DNA of 64,000 nt from Coenobita brevimanus (taxonomy: Eukaryota; Arthropoda; Malacostraca; Decapoda; Coenobitidae). The position numbers and the translations under genes are program-made. The notes under the pieces were generated by a model. It was not told where the DNA came from, made no database searches, and was given only the letters and a program-made list of their open reading frames with translations. Within the stretch, counting starts at the first letter, position 1, and the number at the start of each line of letters is the position of its first letter. Below are positions 35,640 through 45,617 of this stretch, in pieces. The DNA lies in contig CM064713.1 in NCBI GenBank assembly GCA_032717465.1, positions 2,457,501 through 2,521,500 on the forward strand, read 5' to 3'.

Positions 35640-35935
35640 TAATACGATTCCTTGAAATGTGACGCTGAGGCAGACCCGCAGGTTGGGATGGAAGAGGGGG
35701 TCCTTTTCCCCCTATTCACTACCAGAAAGATGCTGGAGTCCTTTTTCTGTGAACGTCGGTGATTTATGTGAACCTGTGTGGTGGGGGAGGGAGGGGGAGT
35801 GGATCCATCACGTCCACGGCCACCTGTTGCCACGGACGCGAGGCTGTGGTGTGGCCTAAGGGACCAGGGATGTTGGTTTGGTCCTTGATTATAATGCACA
35901 CTGACCAGCACCAGACCATCGGGTAGCGCGTATCA
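35640..35935 (-). pseudogene. Gypsy-type retroelement integrase remnant
   Basis: Across frameshifts, the minus strand reads TNIPGPLGHTTASRPWQQVA then VDVMDPLPLPPPHRFT, and in another frame SIFLVVNRGKRTP then SSIPTCGSASASHF. The SRPWQQVAVDVMxPLP block is the classic junction between the zinc-finger domain and the integrase catalytic core of Ty3/Gypsy polyproteins. The FLVV block corresponds to the next core strand. Stops and shifts show it is long dead. No LTR was identified. Confidence 0.5.
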
Positions 35936-35999
35936 TGGGCATCCAGTACGTGTCATAGGAGATCTAAACCTGCATCCAATCTCACCTACACTCCACCTA

Positions 36000-36252
36000 A
36001 CCTGTATTCGACCTCACCTACATTCGACCTCTCTTGCACTCAGCCTCACTTTCTTTCAACCTTATCTCCACTCATCATCACTTTTTCTCAGCTTTGTCTA
36101 TACTCGGCTTCCTCTGAAACTCATCTCACACTCGGTCTTACCTTCACTCGACCTCACTTACACTCGACCTCATATGCATTCGATTTCACCTCCATTCGAC
36201 CTCAGCTACACTCGACCTCACCTCCAGTCAGCCTCACCCGCACTCGACCTCA
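36000..36252 (+). repeat. 15-bp-period array (CACTCGACCTCACCT)
   Basis: About fourteen imperfect units run head to tail. The array ends exactly at the donor of the receptor exon at 36,254, so the unit's AGGTGAGG on the minus strand coincides with that GT donor and offers many look-alike donors downstream. Confidence 0.85.
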
Positions 36253-36253
36253 C

Positions 36254-36323
36254 CTGTAGTATCGGCATCGACCTCCTCCCGCTTCAAAGTCCAATGATCG
36301 ACCGTAGGATGAACTGAGGGTGT
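36254..36323 (-). CDS. IR exon: S2, TLSSSYGRSLDF..GRCRYY
   Basis: The acceptor is CTCTCTCCCTCAG and the donor AG|GTGAGG. Two bases complete the Asp codon begun in the preceding exon, giving WAFVDTLSSSYGRSLDF, followed by EAGGGRCRYY. This matches the S2 stretch after the second ligand-contact region in IRs and supplies the Cys that usually pairs with the Cys before M4. It ends in phase 2, the phase the last exon needs. Confidence 0.8.
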
Positions 36324-36349
36324 CTGAGGGAGAGAGAAAAAAGGATGTG

Positions 36350-36352
<3 letters not shown>

Positions 36353-36407
<55 letters not shown>
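36353..36407. repeat. (GA)n microsatellite near IR acceptor
   Basis: About 54 bp of GA begin about 30 bp intron-side of the exon at 36,254-36,323. It is read as CT on the gene's strand and extends the pyrimidine tract. Confidence 0.9.
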
Positions 36408-36409
<2 letters not shown>

Positions 36410-36478
36410 GAAGAAAGATAATAAGATATAGATAAATGAAATATTTTGCGATAAAGCAGACTACTTCCTAATCAATTG

Positions 36479-36492
36479 CACACACACACGCA

Positions 36493-36582
<90 letters not shown>
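36479..36582. repeat. (CA)n microsatellite next to IR donor
   Basis: About 100 bp of CA with a few CG steps abut the donor of exon 36,588-36,705. The gene strand reads GTAAGTGCGTGTGTGT directly. Confidence 0.95.
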
Positions 36583-36583
<1 letters not shown>

Positions 36584-36587
36584 TTAC

Positions 36588-36705
36588 CAACAAAGGCCCA
36601 CTTTCCAACAGCCACACCCTTGAAGAACTCCTGAGTATCTAGGAAAGAGGCGTTGTGCACCTCCAGTCTGGCGGCCAGGGCTTGGAAAGAGGCACGATCC
36701 GACTC
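36588..36705 (-). CDS. IR exon: S2 core (HNASFLDTQEFFKGVAVGKW)
   Basis: The acceptor CTCTCTCAG comes directly from a (CT)n array, and the donor is G|GTAAGT. It encodes ESDRASFQALAARLEVHN, then ASFLDTQEFFKGVAVGKWAF and V, with one base of the next codon. The xxxFxxLAxRL followed by a helix and a (G)KWAFV strand is the usual S2 pattern of divergent IRs. Confidence 0.85.

Positions 36706-36707
<2 letters not shown>

Positions 36708-36761
<54 letters not shown>
36708..36761. repeat. (GA)n microsatellite forming an IR 3' splice site
   Basis: It is read as about 54 bp of CT on the gene strand, ending two bases before the AG of exon 36,588-36,705. Confidence 0.95.
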
Positions 36762-36766
<5 letters not shown>

Positions 36767-36839
36767 ACATGTTAGAACACATTATATATCTGTTATAGGG
36801 TATTCACTGTTGCTTCTCCAGTTGACAATAGAACAGGGA

Positions 36840-37420
36840 GACGGGGAGATGGTGAGGGGAACAGAATGTACGAGAGGAAGGGAGAGAGACAGACTGAATG
36901 GGTAATGTGAGAGAGACAATGAAAAGCAGGATAGGTCTAGAGAGAGAGAAAGGGAGGATAGAGAGTGAGAGATGGAAATGGGAGAGGGAGAACAGGGTAG
37001 AGAAAGAGAGAAAAGGGAAGGGAGAGAGAAGGTGAAAGTGGCGAGAAAGACAGAGAGGAATATATGGGAGAGAGAATTAGAGAGCGAATAATTGGAAGTG
37101 AGATGGAGAGGAAAACAGGCAGATCTGAAGGAAAATGAGGGAGAGAGAACGAGATGGATAGGGGACAGAGGGGAGAAGGATAAATGAGAATGATGGAAGG
37201 AAAGATAGGAAGGAAAGAGATATGTAAGGTAACGGGGAGGTGGGAGTACGGGAAGGATAGGTAGGTAAATGGAAGAAAGGAGGGAGGAAGGGAGAGAATG
37301 AAAAAGAAGGATACGCTGGAAGGATGGACGAGGTAAGGGAGAAAAATTACGGAAAGGAGGATGGGATGAAGGAAATGGAAAGGATGGATGAGCCACAGGG
37401 AGAGTGAAGAATCTAACACG
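36840..37420 (+). repeat. Long polypurine tract
   Basis: About 580 bp are almost entirely A/G on the plus strand (GGGAGAGAGA and GAAGGATAGG words), thus polypyrimidine on the receptor's transcribed strand. Long Ser/Phe/Leu-rich minus frames are compositional. Confidence 0.8.
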
Positions 37421-37888
37421 AATGTAGAAAGCACGGAGGGAGTGAAGTAGGTAGAAATAGGTAGCAGTAGTAGTAGTAACAGCAGTAGCAGAAGTAGCTG
37501 TAGTAGTAATAGTGGTATCTGTAACCCTAGGTCCGTCTGAAAGGGAGAATATACTAAGAGTGGAATGATGGAAATGAAAAAGAAGGCGGGAATGGAAAAG
37601 GTATAGATGTATGCATTAAGAAGCCTAATAAACAGGAAGAGGAAGGGGACGAATAAGAGGAAGTAAGTATGCACCTGTTGAATATAGTATGAAGGGAAGT
37701 CAGTGTGAAAAAGAGTGAAATCGAATTATTAAGAGTGAAAACAAAATGAAAGGGATTTCGTGGTGAAGAATGAGGGCTGGGAAAGGGAAGAATATATATT
37801 TTTTTTTGTCGCAAACTTTACCAATTAGCAGAATCCTTTCGCAGAGCATTTTAAAACTCAAGCTTTCTCTGTCTGTCTGTCTGTCTGT

Positions 37889-37930
<42 letters not shown>

Positions 37931-38320
37931 CATATTTCCCCAGTCCTGCTTCCTCTCTCCTGCTTCTTCCCACTCACCTTCACCTTCCCCACTCATGTCT
38001 ACCCTCCTCCTCCCTCTTAGTCACTCTTACATCCTTTCCCTCAGCCTCTCTCCCCCTCCCTCATCCCCTCTCACCCTCCCCCTCTCCATCACTTTCTCCC
38101 ACTCACACTCTCTCCCACTCACCCCCACTTCCTACTAACCACTCACCCTCCCCTTCCTCCTCTGTCCCCCACTCTCCAGTTCCACCCTCTTTCTTTCACC
38201 CTCCACTAACATCCACCACTCTACCCCTGTCCCTCCCTCCTCCACTAACCTCCACACTCTCTCTCTCTCCCTCCCCCCTCTACAAAACTCCACCATTCTC
38301 TCCCCCCACTCGCCCCACTC
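37889..38320 (+). repeat. (CT)n plus C/T-rich tract
   Basis: A CT run at about 37,889-37,928 continues as a CCCTCC/CACTCT polypyrimidine tract up to the receptor donor at 38,322. Confidence 0.8.
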
Positions 38321-38322
38321 AC

Positions 38323-38419
38323 GGTAATCATGGTCTGAGTGGGGGAGTGCAGCTCAGTGACAGGGATGACGCTCTCGTTGGCTGACAGCTGTTCGTGGCT
38401 GTCTATTGCGGCGGTGAAC
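38323..38419 (-). CDS. IR exon: M3-S2 linker and start of S2
   Basis: The acceptor is TATCTCCCCAG and the donor ACC|GTGAGT. The first base G completes AGG (Arg) with the preceding exon. It encodes FTAAIDSHEQLSANESVIPV, then TELHSPTQTMIT. The AID(S)xEQL(L) motif after M3 is the standard entry into S2 of IRs. Confidence 0.85.
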
Positions 38420-38697
38420 CTGGGGAGATAGATATATTAATCGACAGACTGATAGATACATACAGTGGTAGAGAGACTGGTAGATAGATAGGCAAATATA
38501 AACTGAGAGACAGGAATGCACAGATAGACAGATATATTAATAGACGAATATGTATGTATGTATGTATAGATAGATAGATAGACTGACAGACAATTAGATA
38601 AATAGACAGACAGGTGAATAGACAGATGGACAGACAGACACAGATGACCAGACTAATAACAGATAAGTAAATAAAGAAGATAACTGTTTTCTCATTT

Positions 38698-38905
38698 AAG
38701 CCTTTCACTACCAAAACGTCTCGTGACATTTATGGGTATGTGTGCTTCTCCAGACGATTTTATTTATCTTAACGATGTGGAGGGGTTAAGCGAAATCATT
38801 ATTATTAACTCTATCACAAGTAAAGGTTTTCTCTAAGTTTAAATTAATCGTCTGCTGACAGCCTGATTAAAAAAAAAAAAAGTACATTGTGATGATGAAG
38901 GAGTT
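38698..38905. repeat. Paired inverted fold-back element (family B)
   Basis: The left half includes CCAGACGATTTTATTTATCT and ends AGGGGTTAAG. The right half includes TCTAAGTTTAAATTAATCGT followed by CTGCTGACAGC, and ends GTGATGATGAAGGAGTTAC. The halves are inverted complements about 80 bp apart, the fullest example of the palindromic form. Confidence 0.65.
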
Positions 38906-38928
38906 ACACGGACTGGAAAGCACATCAT

Positions 38929-38973
38929 CATCAACATCATCATCATCATCATTATCATCATCATCATCATCAT
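38929..38973. repeat. (CAT)n microsatellite
   Basis: About 15 triplets with one ATT interruption. Confidence 0.9.
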
Positions 38974-38999
38974 CCAACTCCAAATTCCCACCTAATAGA

Positions 39000-39538
39000 C
39001 TGGGTAATAAAAAGACCCAGTAACCTCAGAATTAACCCTAGACTGACACGAAGCTCCACTTTGATCTCATTCTTTATACTGTATCATCATGGGGGAAAAA
39101 CGCCGTGGGTCTCACAGCCTCACTCACTCTCCTACGAGTACATAGGGAAAGTAATATCCAAACCCTGAAGTACGAAAAGAATGTCCTCAGTTGTATTTAT
39201 CAGGATACAGTAAAACCATAACATTAATGGTTTCATAGCGTGGTGAAGGAGGGTTGACCTAAAATGATTGTGCTGAGTCTACACGCTTCATCTAACGTAC
39301 ATTTAAACCAATATCCCTCCTTCATTATGCTATATATTTCTTTCTTAATTTCCTTTACTTTTAAATATTTTCTTTTTATTATTTCCTTCGTCTTGTTTTT
39401 CTTCCTGGCGTCTATGTGAGCAAGCAAACCGCGGGCCATTTGCACGCAGCATGCAAATGGTCTCGCCTTCCCATTATTGTATTTCATAGCATGGACATCT
39501 GATGCCCACGCACGTCCGTACGCACGCGCACGCGCACG
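39000..39538. other. Intron sequence, no exon recognised
   Basis: Unique AT-rich DNA between the receptor's M3 and S2 exons. No frame has IR-like sequence. Confidence 0.4.

Positions 39539-39576
<38 letters not shown>
39539..39576. repeat. (AC)n microsatellite
   Basis: A run of about 37 bp preceded by a CGCACGCGCACG variant. Confidence 0.9.
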
Positions 39577-39578
<2 letters not shown>

Positions 39579-40028
39579 CCCATGTGTTCCAGGATTTTTC
39601 CTTTTCATAATTTCCCCTCCATATTTCCCTTTTCTATGTTCCTCTTTCCATGCTATGTTCTCCTTGCCATGTTTTCCTTTTGCATGTGTTCAATTTCCAT
39701 GATTTTCTTTCCCATGCGCCACCATCATTCCCTAAACTGGTTGTGTAATCCAGGCTAAGAATCTTCGACAGGACAACATACATTCACCATTCTAAAGGCC
39801 TTTGTTATCATGCTGACGTGTTCAAGTCCTGGTCATATAATGGTTGCTCTCCAGTCTGCTCGATCTTGTGCAACATTCCTGATTAGTCTCTTTACCATAA
39901 GTTCTCTAAGTATTAATTCATCCCATGTCTTCTTACACCTGCTTCTTACCTGTCTGCCTTCATGTGGACTGTAGCACCAGTCGAGCAGGGCAGTACTCCC
40001 GAGGTGGATGGAAAGCTGATGACAGGGA

Positions 40029-41616
40029 GTGCTGGAGCTCCCGTTTCATCAGCCCTCAGGACTAGTTCCTGACCATCCCCCTTTGCTGAACTTTTTCAGT
40101 GTCTCAGTTACACAGAGAGTAGGCCAGCATGCTCTCCAGTACAAATTTCTCTATCTATCTTCACCAAACTACATGCACAGTACACACTACACTTCCTATT
40201 CAAAATTTACCAAAATGGCGTCAGTTCACCCAGCCTCGGAGTCCCCAGGGGGGGGGACCATAAATGCCCCCGCCATCTGCCCCTCTCCCGGTGACGACTC
40301 GAGGTGCCTGGAACCACTGTCTGACTCTCTTCTTCTTCATTTCTGCAACATTCGCGGCCTTTCATCTAACTTTCGCTCTGTAGAGCACCACCTCTTCTCC
40401 TCTAAACCTCACCTTCTTTTTCTAACGGAGACTCAGCTGTCTGAGGCAACTGACAGCAAACCCTTTTCTGTATCCTCCTACTTTCTCTATACTCATTTCA
40501 AAGCCAAAGGTGGCTGTTGTGTATACATACGCAACGACTTATCTTGCTCTCGTGTTCCTGAACTTGATTCTTCTGAATTCTCCACTCTCTGGCTTCGGCT
40601 TTCCTGTCATTCTCTGACTAAATATATCTGTGCTGTTTACTTATCCCCTAATTCTACTGACTATCAAAAATTCTTCGACTATCTTACTTCTACGATGGAA
40701 CACATTCTGTCCATTTCTCCTTTCTCTGAAATCTCCATTCTTGGAGATTTCAATGTTCACCACCACCTTTGGCTCTCCTCTCCTTTCACGGATCCACCTG
40801 GTGAACAAGCCTACATCTTTTCTATCCTTAATGACCTAGAGCAGCTTGTACAGCACCCTACCCGTATCCCTGACCGCCTTGGAGAGAGCTCCAACATACT
40901 TGACCTCTTCCTCACAACTAATCCTTCTGCTTACTCTGTTAATCTTTTCTCTCCGTTGGGCTCCTCCGATCACAGCCTTATTACCTTAACCTGTCCTATC
41001 GCTCCAGTACGGCCTGCGGACCCTCCAGGGAAACGTCGTCTCTGGCATTTTGGAGCTGCGGACTGGGAGGCCCTCAGGCAGTACTTCTTTGATTTTCCCT
41101 GGAATGATTATTGCTTCCATGGCCGTGAGCCATCTGAGTGTGCCTTGCGCATTACGGAGGTTATTCTCTCGGGCATGGAAGCATACATTCCTTTCTCATA
41201 TCCTTTGACTAACGCAAGAAAGCCTTGGTTTAATCACGCTTGTTCTAATGCTGTCCGCAACAAGGAGAAGGCCTACAAAAGGTACCGGAGCCAAACCACC
41301 CCTGAATCACATCATCTTTACGTTTCTGCCCGGAATCGTGCTAAGTCTGTTCTTCGCTCTACTAAAAATAATTTCATCCATACTAAATGCTCTCAACTCT
41401 CCAACTCGAATTCTTCCCGCTCCTTCTGGCACCTTGCCAAAAATCTTTCTAACAACTTTACCTCATCATCCTTCCCTCCTCTTTTCTACTCTGATGGTTC
41501 TGTAGCTATTTCTTCTACTGATAAAGCAGATCTCTTCGCACAGACTTTCTCCTCCAATTCCACCTTAGACGATTCCGGTGCTGTTCCTCCATCACTTCCT
41601 CCTCTGACTTCCTCAT
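40029..41616 (+). pseudogene. LINE endonuclease domain and RT N-terminus (frame 1)
   Basis: The frame opens at 40,029, but the Met at 40,215 ([14 protein letters not shown]) is as plausible a start. The endonuclease blocks are [11 protein letters not shown] (Asn), FLTETQLSE (catalytic Glu), [23 protein letters not shown] (Asp/Asn) and [13 protein letters not shown] (final Asp-His). A linker follows ([20 protein letters not shown]). At about 41,590 one base is missing relative to the copy at 62.5 kb, so the frame runs out of phase and stops at 41,750. The domain itself looks intact. Confidence 0.85.
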
Positions 41617-43174
41617 GGCTGACATTAAAATTTCTTCAGTTGATGTATTTTCTGCCATTACTGGCCTCAGTACTAACAAGGCATATGGGCCTGATGGGGT
41701 CCCTCCTGTTGTTCTCAAAAACTGTGCTTCTGTGCTTACACCCTGCCTAGGCAAACTATTTCGCCTTTGTCTGTCAACTTGTACCTTTCCTTCTTGCTGG
41801 AAGTTTGCTCTCATTCAGCCAGTCCCAAAGAAGGGTGACCACTCCCAACCCTCCAACTATCGTCCAATTGCTTTAACGTCCTGTATTTCAAAAGTTTTCG
41901 AGTCAATTCTTAATAAAAAAATTTTAAGGCATCTTTCCTATCACAACCTTCTTTCCGATCGTCAGTATGGGTTCCGTCAGGGACGCTCCACTGGCGATCT
42001 TCTCACCTACCTTTCAGACTCCTGGTCATCCTCCTTTCGGGACTTTGGCGAAAGCTTTGCCATTGCACTTGACATCTCAAAGGCTTTCGATCGAGTCTGG
42101 CATAAATCTTTAATTTCCAAACTGCCCTCCTACGGTTTCTATCCTTCTATCTGTACCTTCATCGCTAGCTTCCTTTCTGGTCGTTCTATAGCTGCTGTCG
42201 TAGACGGCCATCGTTCTTCTCCTAGATCTATCAACAGTGGTGTTCCTCAGGGCTCTGTCCTATCACCAACTCTCTTCCTTTTATTCATCAATGATCTTCT
42301 AAGCTGTACATCTAACCCTATCCACTCATACGCTGATGACTCCACCCTTCACCTTTCCATTCGGTTCCCGCAACGCCCATCTCAACAGTTACTTCAAGAA
42401 ACAAGGGATGAGGCTATGGCACACCTAATGTCTGACTTGGCTAATATCTCTGACTGGGGTAAAAATAATATGGTTGTCTTTAATGCTTCTAAGACTCAGT
42501 TCTTACACCTATCAACCCGACAAAATCTTCCACAGGTATACCCACTAATGTTTAATAATATTCAGATTAATCCTGCATCATCCTTGAACATGCTGGGGGT
42601 TTCATTTACTCGGGACTTATCTTGGAAAGATCATATTACATCTCTTGTAAAATCTGCTTCCAAGAGATTGGGTGTGCTAAGCCGACTCCGCTCTTTCTTT
42701 ACCCCTGCACAATTGTTGACTCTATACAGGGGTTTTATCCGCCCCTGTGTGGAGTACAACTCTCATATGTGGGGAGGCTCCCCACATACAGCTCTTCTCA
42801 ATAGGGTGGAGTCAAAGGCTTTTCGTCTCATTAACTCTCCTCCTCTTACTGACTCCCTTCAACCTCTGTCTCTTCGCCGCACTGTTGCATCTTTATCTCT
42901 TTTCTATCGCTACTTTAATGGTCACTGCTCCTCTGAACTGTCTGCTTGCATTCCTCCACCTCTACGACGGGCGCGTAGCACCCGTCTGGCAGCAAACTCT
43001 CATCCCTTTTCTGTCCAACTCTCTAATGCAAGAGTTAACCGTTACTCCCAGTCTTTCATTCATGCAACAGGTCAGCTCTGGAACTGTCTCCCTCTGTCTG
43101 TATTTCCTCCTGCCTATGATCTCCAGTCTTTCAAACGCAGTGTGTCCAGGCATCTCAAAATGATCGGATCTTGA
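41615..43174 (+). pseudogene. LINE reverse transcriptase domain (frame 2)
   Basis: The RT continues in the shifted frame: [65 protein letters not shown] (first metal Asp), [20 protein letters not shown] and [12 protein letters not shown] (catalytic Asp pair). The C-terminal blocks [20 protein letters not shown] and YNSHMWGGSPH follow, then a stop at 43,174. The motif style ([14 protein letters not shown]) fits the Jockey/CR1 group, not RTE. All catalytic residues are present, so the copy is young but broken by the upstream deletion. Confidence 0.85.
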
Positions 43175-43256
43175 ATTTGGCTCTCTATTGTATTTTGTTT
43201 TTCTCTTGGAGGGAACTGTTACTGCAGGCTCATGGCCTTTGGTTCCTTCTTCCTCG

Positions 43257-43291
<35 letters not shown>

Positions 43292-43404
43292 ACCATAATC
43301 TTCCTCATCCAGTTCATCTCTTCCATCCCTTCCACATGTCCGTATCATCTCAGTCGTTCCGTCCGCATCCCGCCACTAATACACTTTATATCAAACCGCT
43401 CCCT

Positions 43405-43570
43405 GACTACTACACTATCCAACCTGTCCCTCACTGCTGCACTATCCAACCTGTCCCTCACTGCTGCACTATCCAACCTGTCCCTCACTGCTGCACTATC
43501 CAACCTGTCCCTCACTGCTGCACTATCCAACCTGTCCCTCACTGCTGCACTATCCAACCTGTCCCACGGC
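43405..43570 (+). repeat. 27-bp minisatellite (TGCTGCACTATCCAACC...)
   Basis: Five and a half near-identical units of TGCTGCACTATCCAACC plus TGTCCCTCAC run about 120 bp downstream of the LINE poly(A). Translation gives CCTIQPVPH repeats, with no sign of coding. Confidence 0.95.
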
Positions 43571-43574
43571 GAGG

Positions 43575-44325
43575 CACTGTTCATCCATCTCTCAATCCTC
43601 ATCTTAGTTCACTTAAACATGATATCCTCACATTTTCCTCTCCACTTTTCACTGCCATACAACATCGCACTTCTCACGCAAACAGCAAACATTTTACATT
43701 TTGTGTGAAATGAAGGTCCTATCATTGTGAGGAGAGGCAGCACTTCATTATAACTTCTTCCGACCACTTCTAATTACATCAGTGGAGTTAGCCTTTGCTC
43801 CACCCTTGGCACTGATCATATATACCTTGCAGCAAAGTTCCTCCACACACTCCACGGAAACACCCACCCACATCAATGCCATCCACACCAACGGTATTTA
43901 TATAATTCCCAAAGCAAGTCATTCCAACGGTATTAATATCATTCCCAATACATATGTCATACCAAATTCACAGAGTTTTGTAACCTATCACCCCAGCTGC
44001 TGTATCTCCTGTGTACCCATCTGTTACAGCAATTACAAGGAGTTGAGTTCCTACCCATATCTTTCCAACGATGGTATAGTTGTTAGCATACTCAACTCGC
44101 TATACTTGTCCCTTGAGTCTAGAGTAGGGAGCCCAAAATGTGGCAAAGATTTAAGGAGGACGCTGGTAGTATGTCCTTTCATATGGTGTAGATGTTGACA
44201 CAGTGTTAGTTCTACAGAGGGTATATACAGACTCTGATACACACAAACACAGCCACAACAACACTACACACAAACACATGCATCGCCCTCCCACCACACA
44301 CCTCTTTACCATTTATATTCCAGCT
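43575..44325. other. Intron sequence, no exon recognised
   Basis: A short duplication is visible: CCAACGGTATTTATATAATT and CCAACGGTATTAATATCATT lie about 35 bp apart. Nothing IR-like was seen on the minus strand. Confidence 0.4.
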
Positions 44326-44328
44326 ATA

Positions 44329-44330
<2 letters not shown>

Positions 44331-44365
<35 letters not shown>

Positions 44366-44555
44366 ATGACGATAAATGCCAGGACATACTAGTGAACCTG
44401 ACCTGAGTTAAGACCTGGGGTGATGAGTGACCTCCAGCCAGGTAAAAGTTACTGATAAATGGCAGGTAAAGTTTTGATTATGGTCTTTGTGTATTAACTG
44501 GGCTTATGGGATTAATGGGGATTACGGGGCCGAGAGAAGGATTTTGTGACTTTTA

Positions 44556-44608
<53 letters not shown>

Positions 44609-44623
44609 GAGAGAGAGAGAGAG
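44331..44623. repeat. (CT)n and (GA)n microsatellites, inverted pair
   Basis: CT spans about 44,331-44,362 and GA with one CG step about 44,561-44,623. Confidence 0.9.
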
Positions 44624-45121
44624 TGTGCTCCTAAAGTTTGAGAGCCACTACAAAATTATTCATAAATTTTTTACTGTCGTGCTGCGTCCGCTGTGACCTG
44701 AAAAATACACAACTGAATAAATACATAAACTCTGCATCCAGTTCCCGCAAAAGATTCCAACATTTCGGACACTATTTTTTGGGGGGGAGGGGTACAGCTT
44801 TGGGTATGGGTGTCCTTCCTGTTAAGATAAATGAAAATTACGAAAGATAGATGATCGTAAAGTTATCTGTGAATCTGGCTCTTGGAAAGATGTGTTCAGT
44901 ACCATTGACATGAGCGGCATAACACTGCAGAACACAGGAGAACAAACCGAGCAGTGCAGAACAGAACAAGCCAAACTCAACCCAACCTACCCTAACGACA
45001 TAACCTAACCTCCCCTGCCGTAATCTAATCAAACCAAATCTATCCCAACTAAACCGCACTTCAACTAACGAAAGGTACCGTAACACCTGCGCTATGGTAA
45101 CTTAGCCACTTGTATGGTCAC

Positions 45122-45242
45122 CTTGGCATGGCGATGAAGGCAGTGATGTGTCCCTGGTAGACAGCGTCCAGCACCAGCGACATGACCAACACAGAGAACA
45201 GGAAGAGGCGGCCAGGGAACTGTGGCGGCAGGTGTTTGACCC
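45122..45242 (-). CDS. IR exon: pore exit and M3
   Basis: The acceptor is CACCTGCCCAG and the donor AG|GTGACC. Two bases complete TGG (Trp) with the preceding exon, giving QWVKHLPPQFPGRLFLFSVL, then VMSLVLDAVYQGHITAFIAMP. The hydrophobic stretch FLFSVLVMSLVLDAVYQGHI (exon residues ~13-32) is M3. The AxYQGxITAF motif replaces SYTANLAAF and is typical of divergent IRs. This is one of the most diagnostic exons. Confidence 0.9.
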
Positions 45243-45324
45243 CTGGGCAGGTGAGGCGAGAGGAAAGGTGACAGGTGGCGTATGGAGTGACAAGGGAAAC
45301 GGGAGAGAGACGGTTGGAGAATTA

Positions 45325-45327
<3 letters not shown>

Positions 45328-45412
<85 letters not shown>
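45328..45412. repeat. (GA)n microsatellite
   Basis: A pure run of about 85 bp, 86 bp intron-side of the M3 exon acceptor. Confidence 0.95.
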
Positions 45413-45415
<3 letters not shown>

Positions 45416-45617
45416 GGTGTGGTAATGGAGTGTGAGAAAATGGTCAGGTGGAAAGAGGAAATAGTCTGGGTGGTATGGGAAAAACAATGGTCTGTTTCAA
45501 AATACTTTCCATGCAGTACATGAAGAAGGAATGAGCACACACTGCCTTCATATACCTGGCGTGTCAGGGCACATGTTAAAAAGTGAAGTTAGGTAAAATG
45601 TGTAAAATTTGTGAGAC

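Larger units (their letters stand above)
39901..43289 (+). mobile_element. Jockey/CR1-group LINE, probably full length
   Basis: It ends in a 29-base poly(A) (43,261-43,289) and is flanked by the direct repeat TTACCATAA (39,892-39,900 and 43,290-43,298). The element is therefore about 3.39 kb with a 9-bp target duplication. It carries one endonuclease/reverse-transcriptase frame with no separate gag-like frame visible. It sits inside a receptor intron in antisense orientation. A truncated sister copy begins at 61,747. Confidence 0.85.

Noticed and set aside
36782..37674. 204- and 245-codon Ser/Phe/Leu-rich minus frames
   Set aside because: They are compositional, from the polypurine tract. 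They look like membrane segments but lack any family motif, and frames overlap out of phase.
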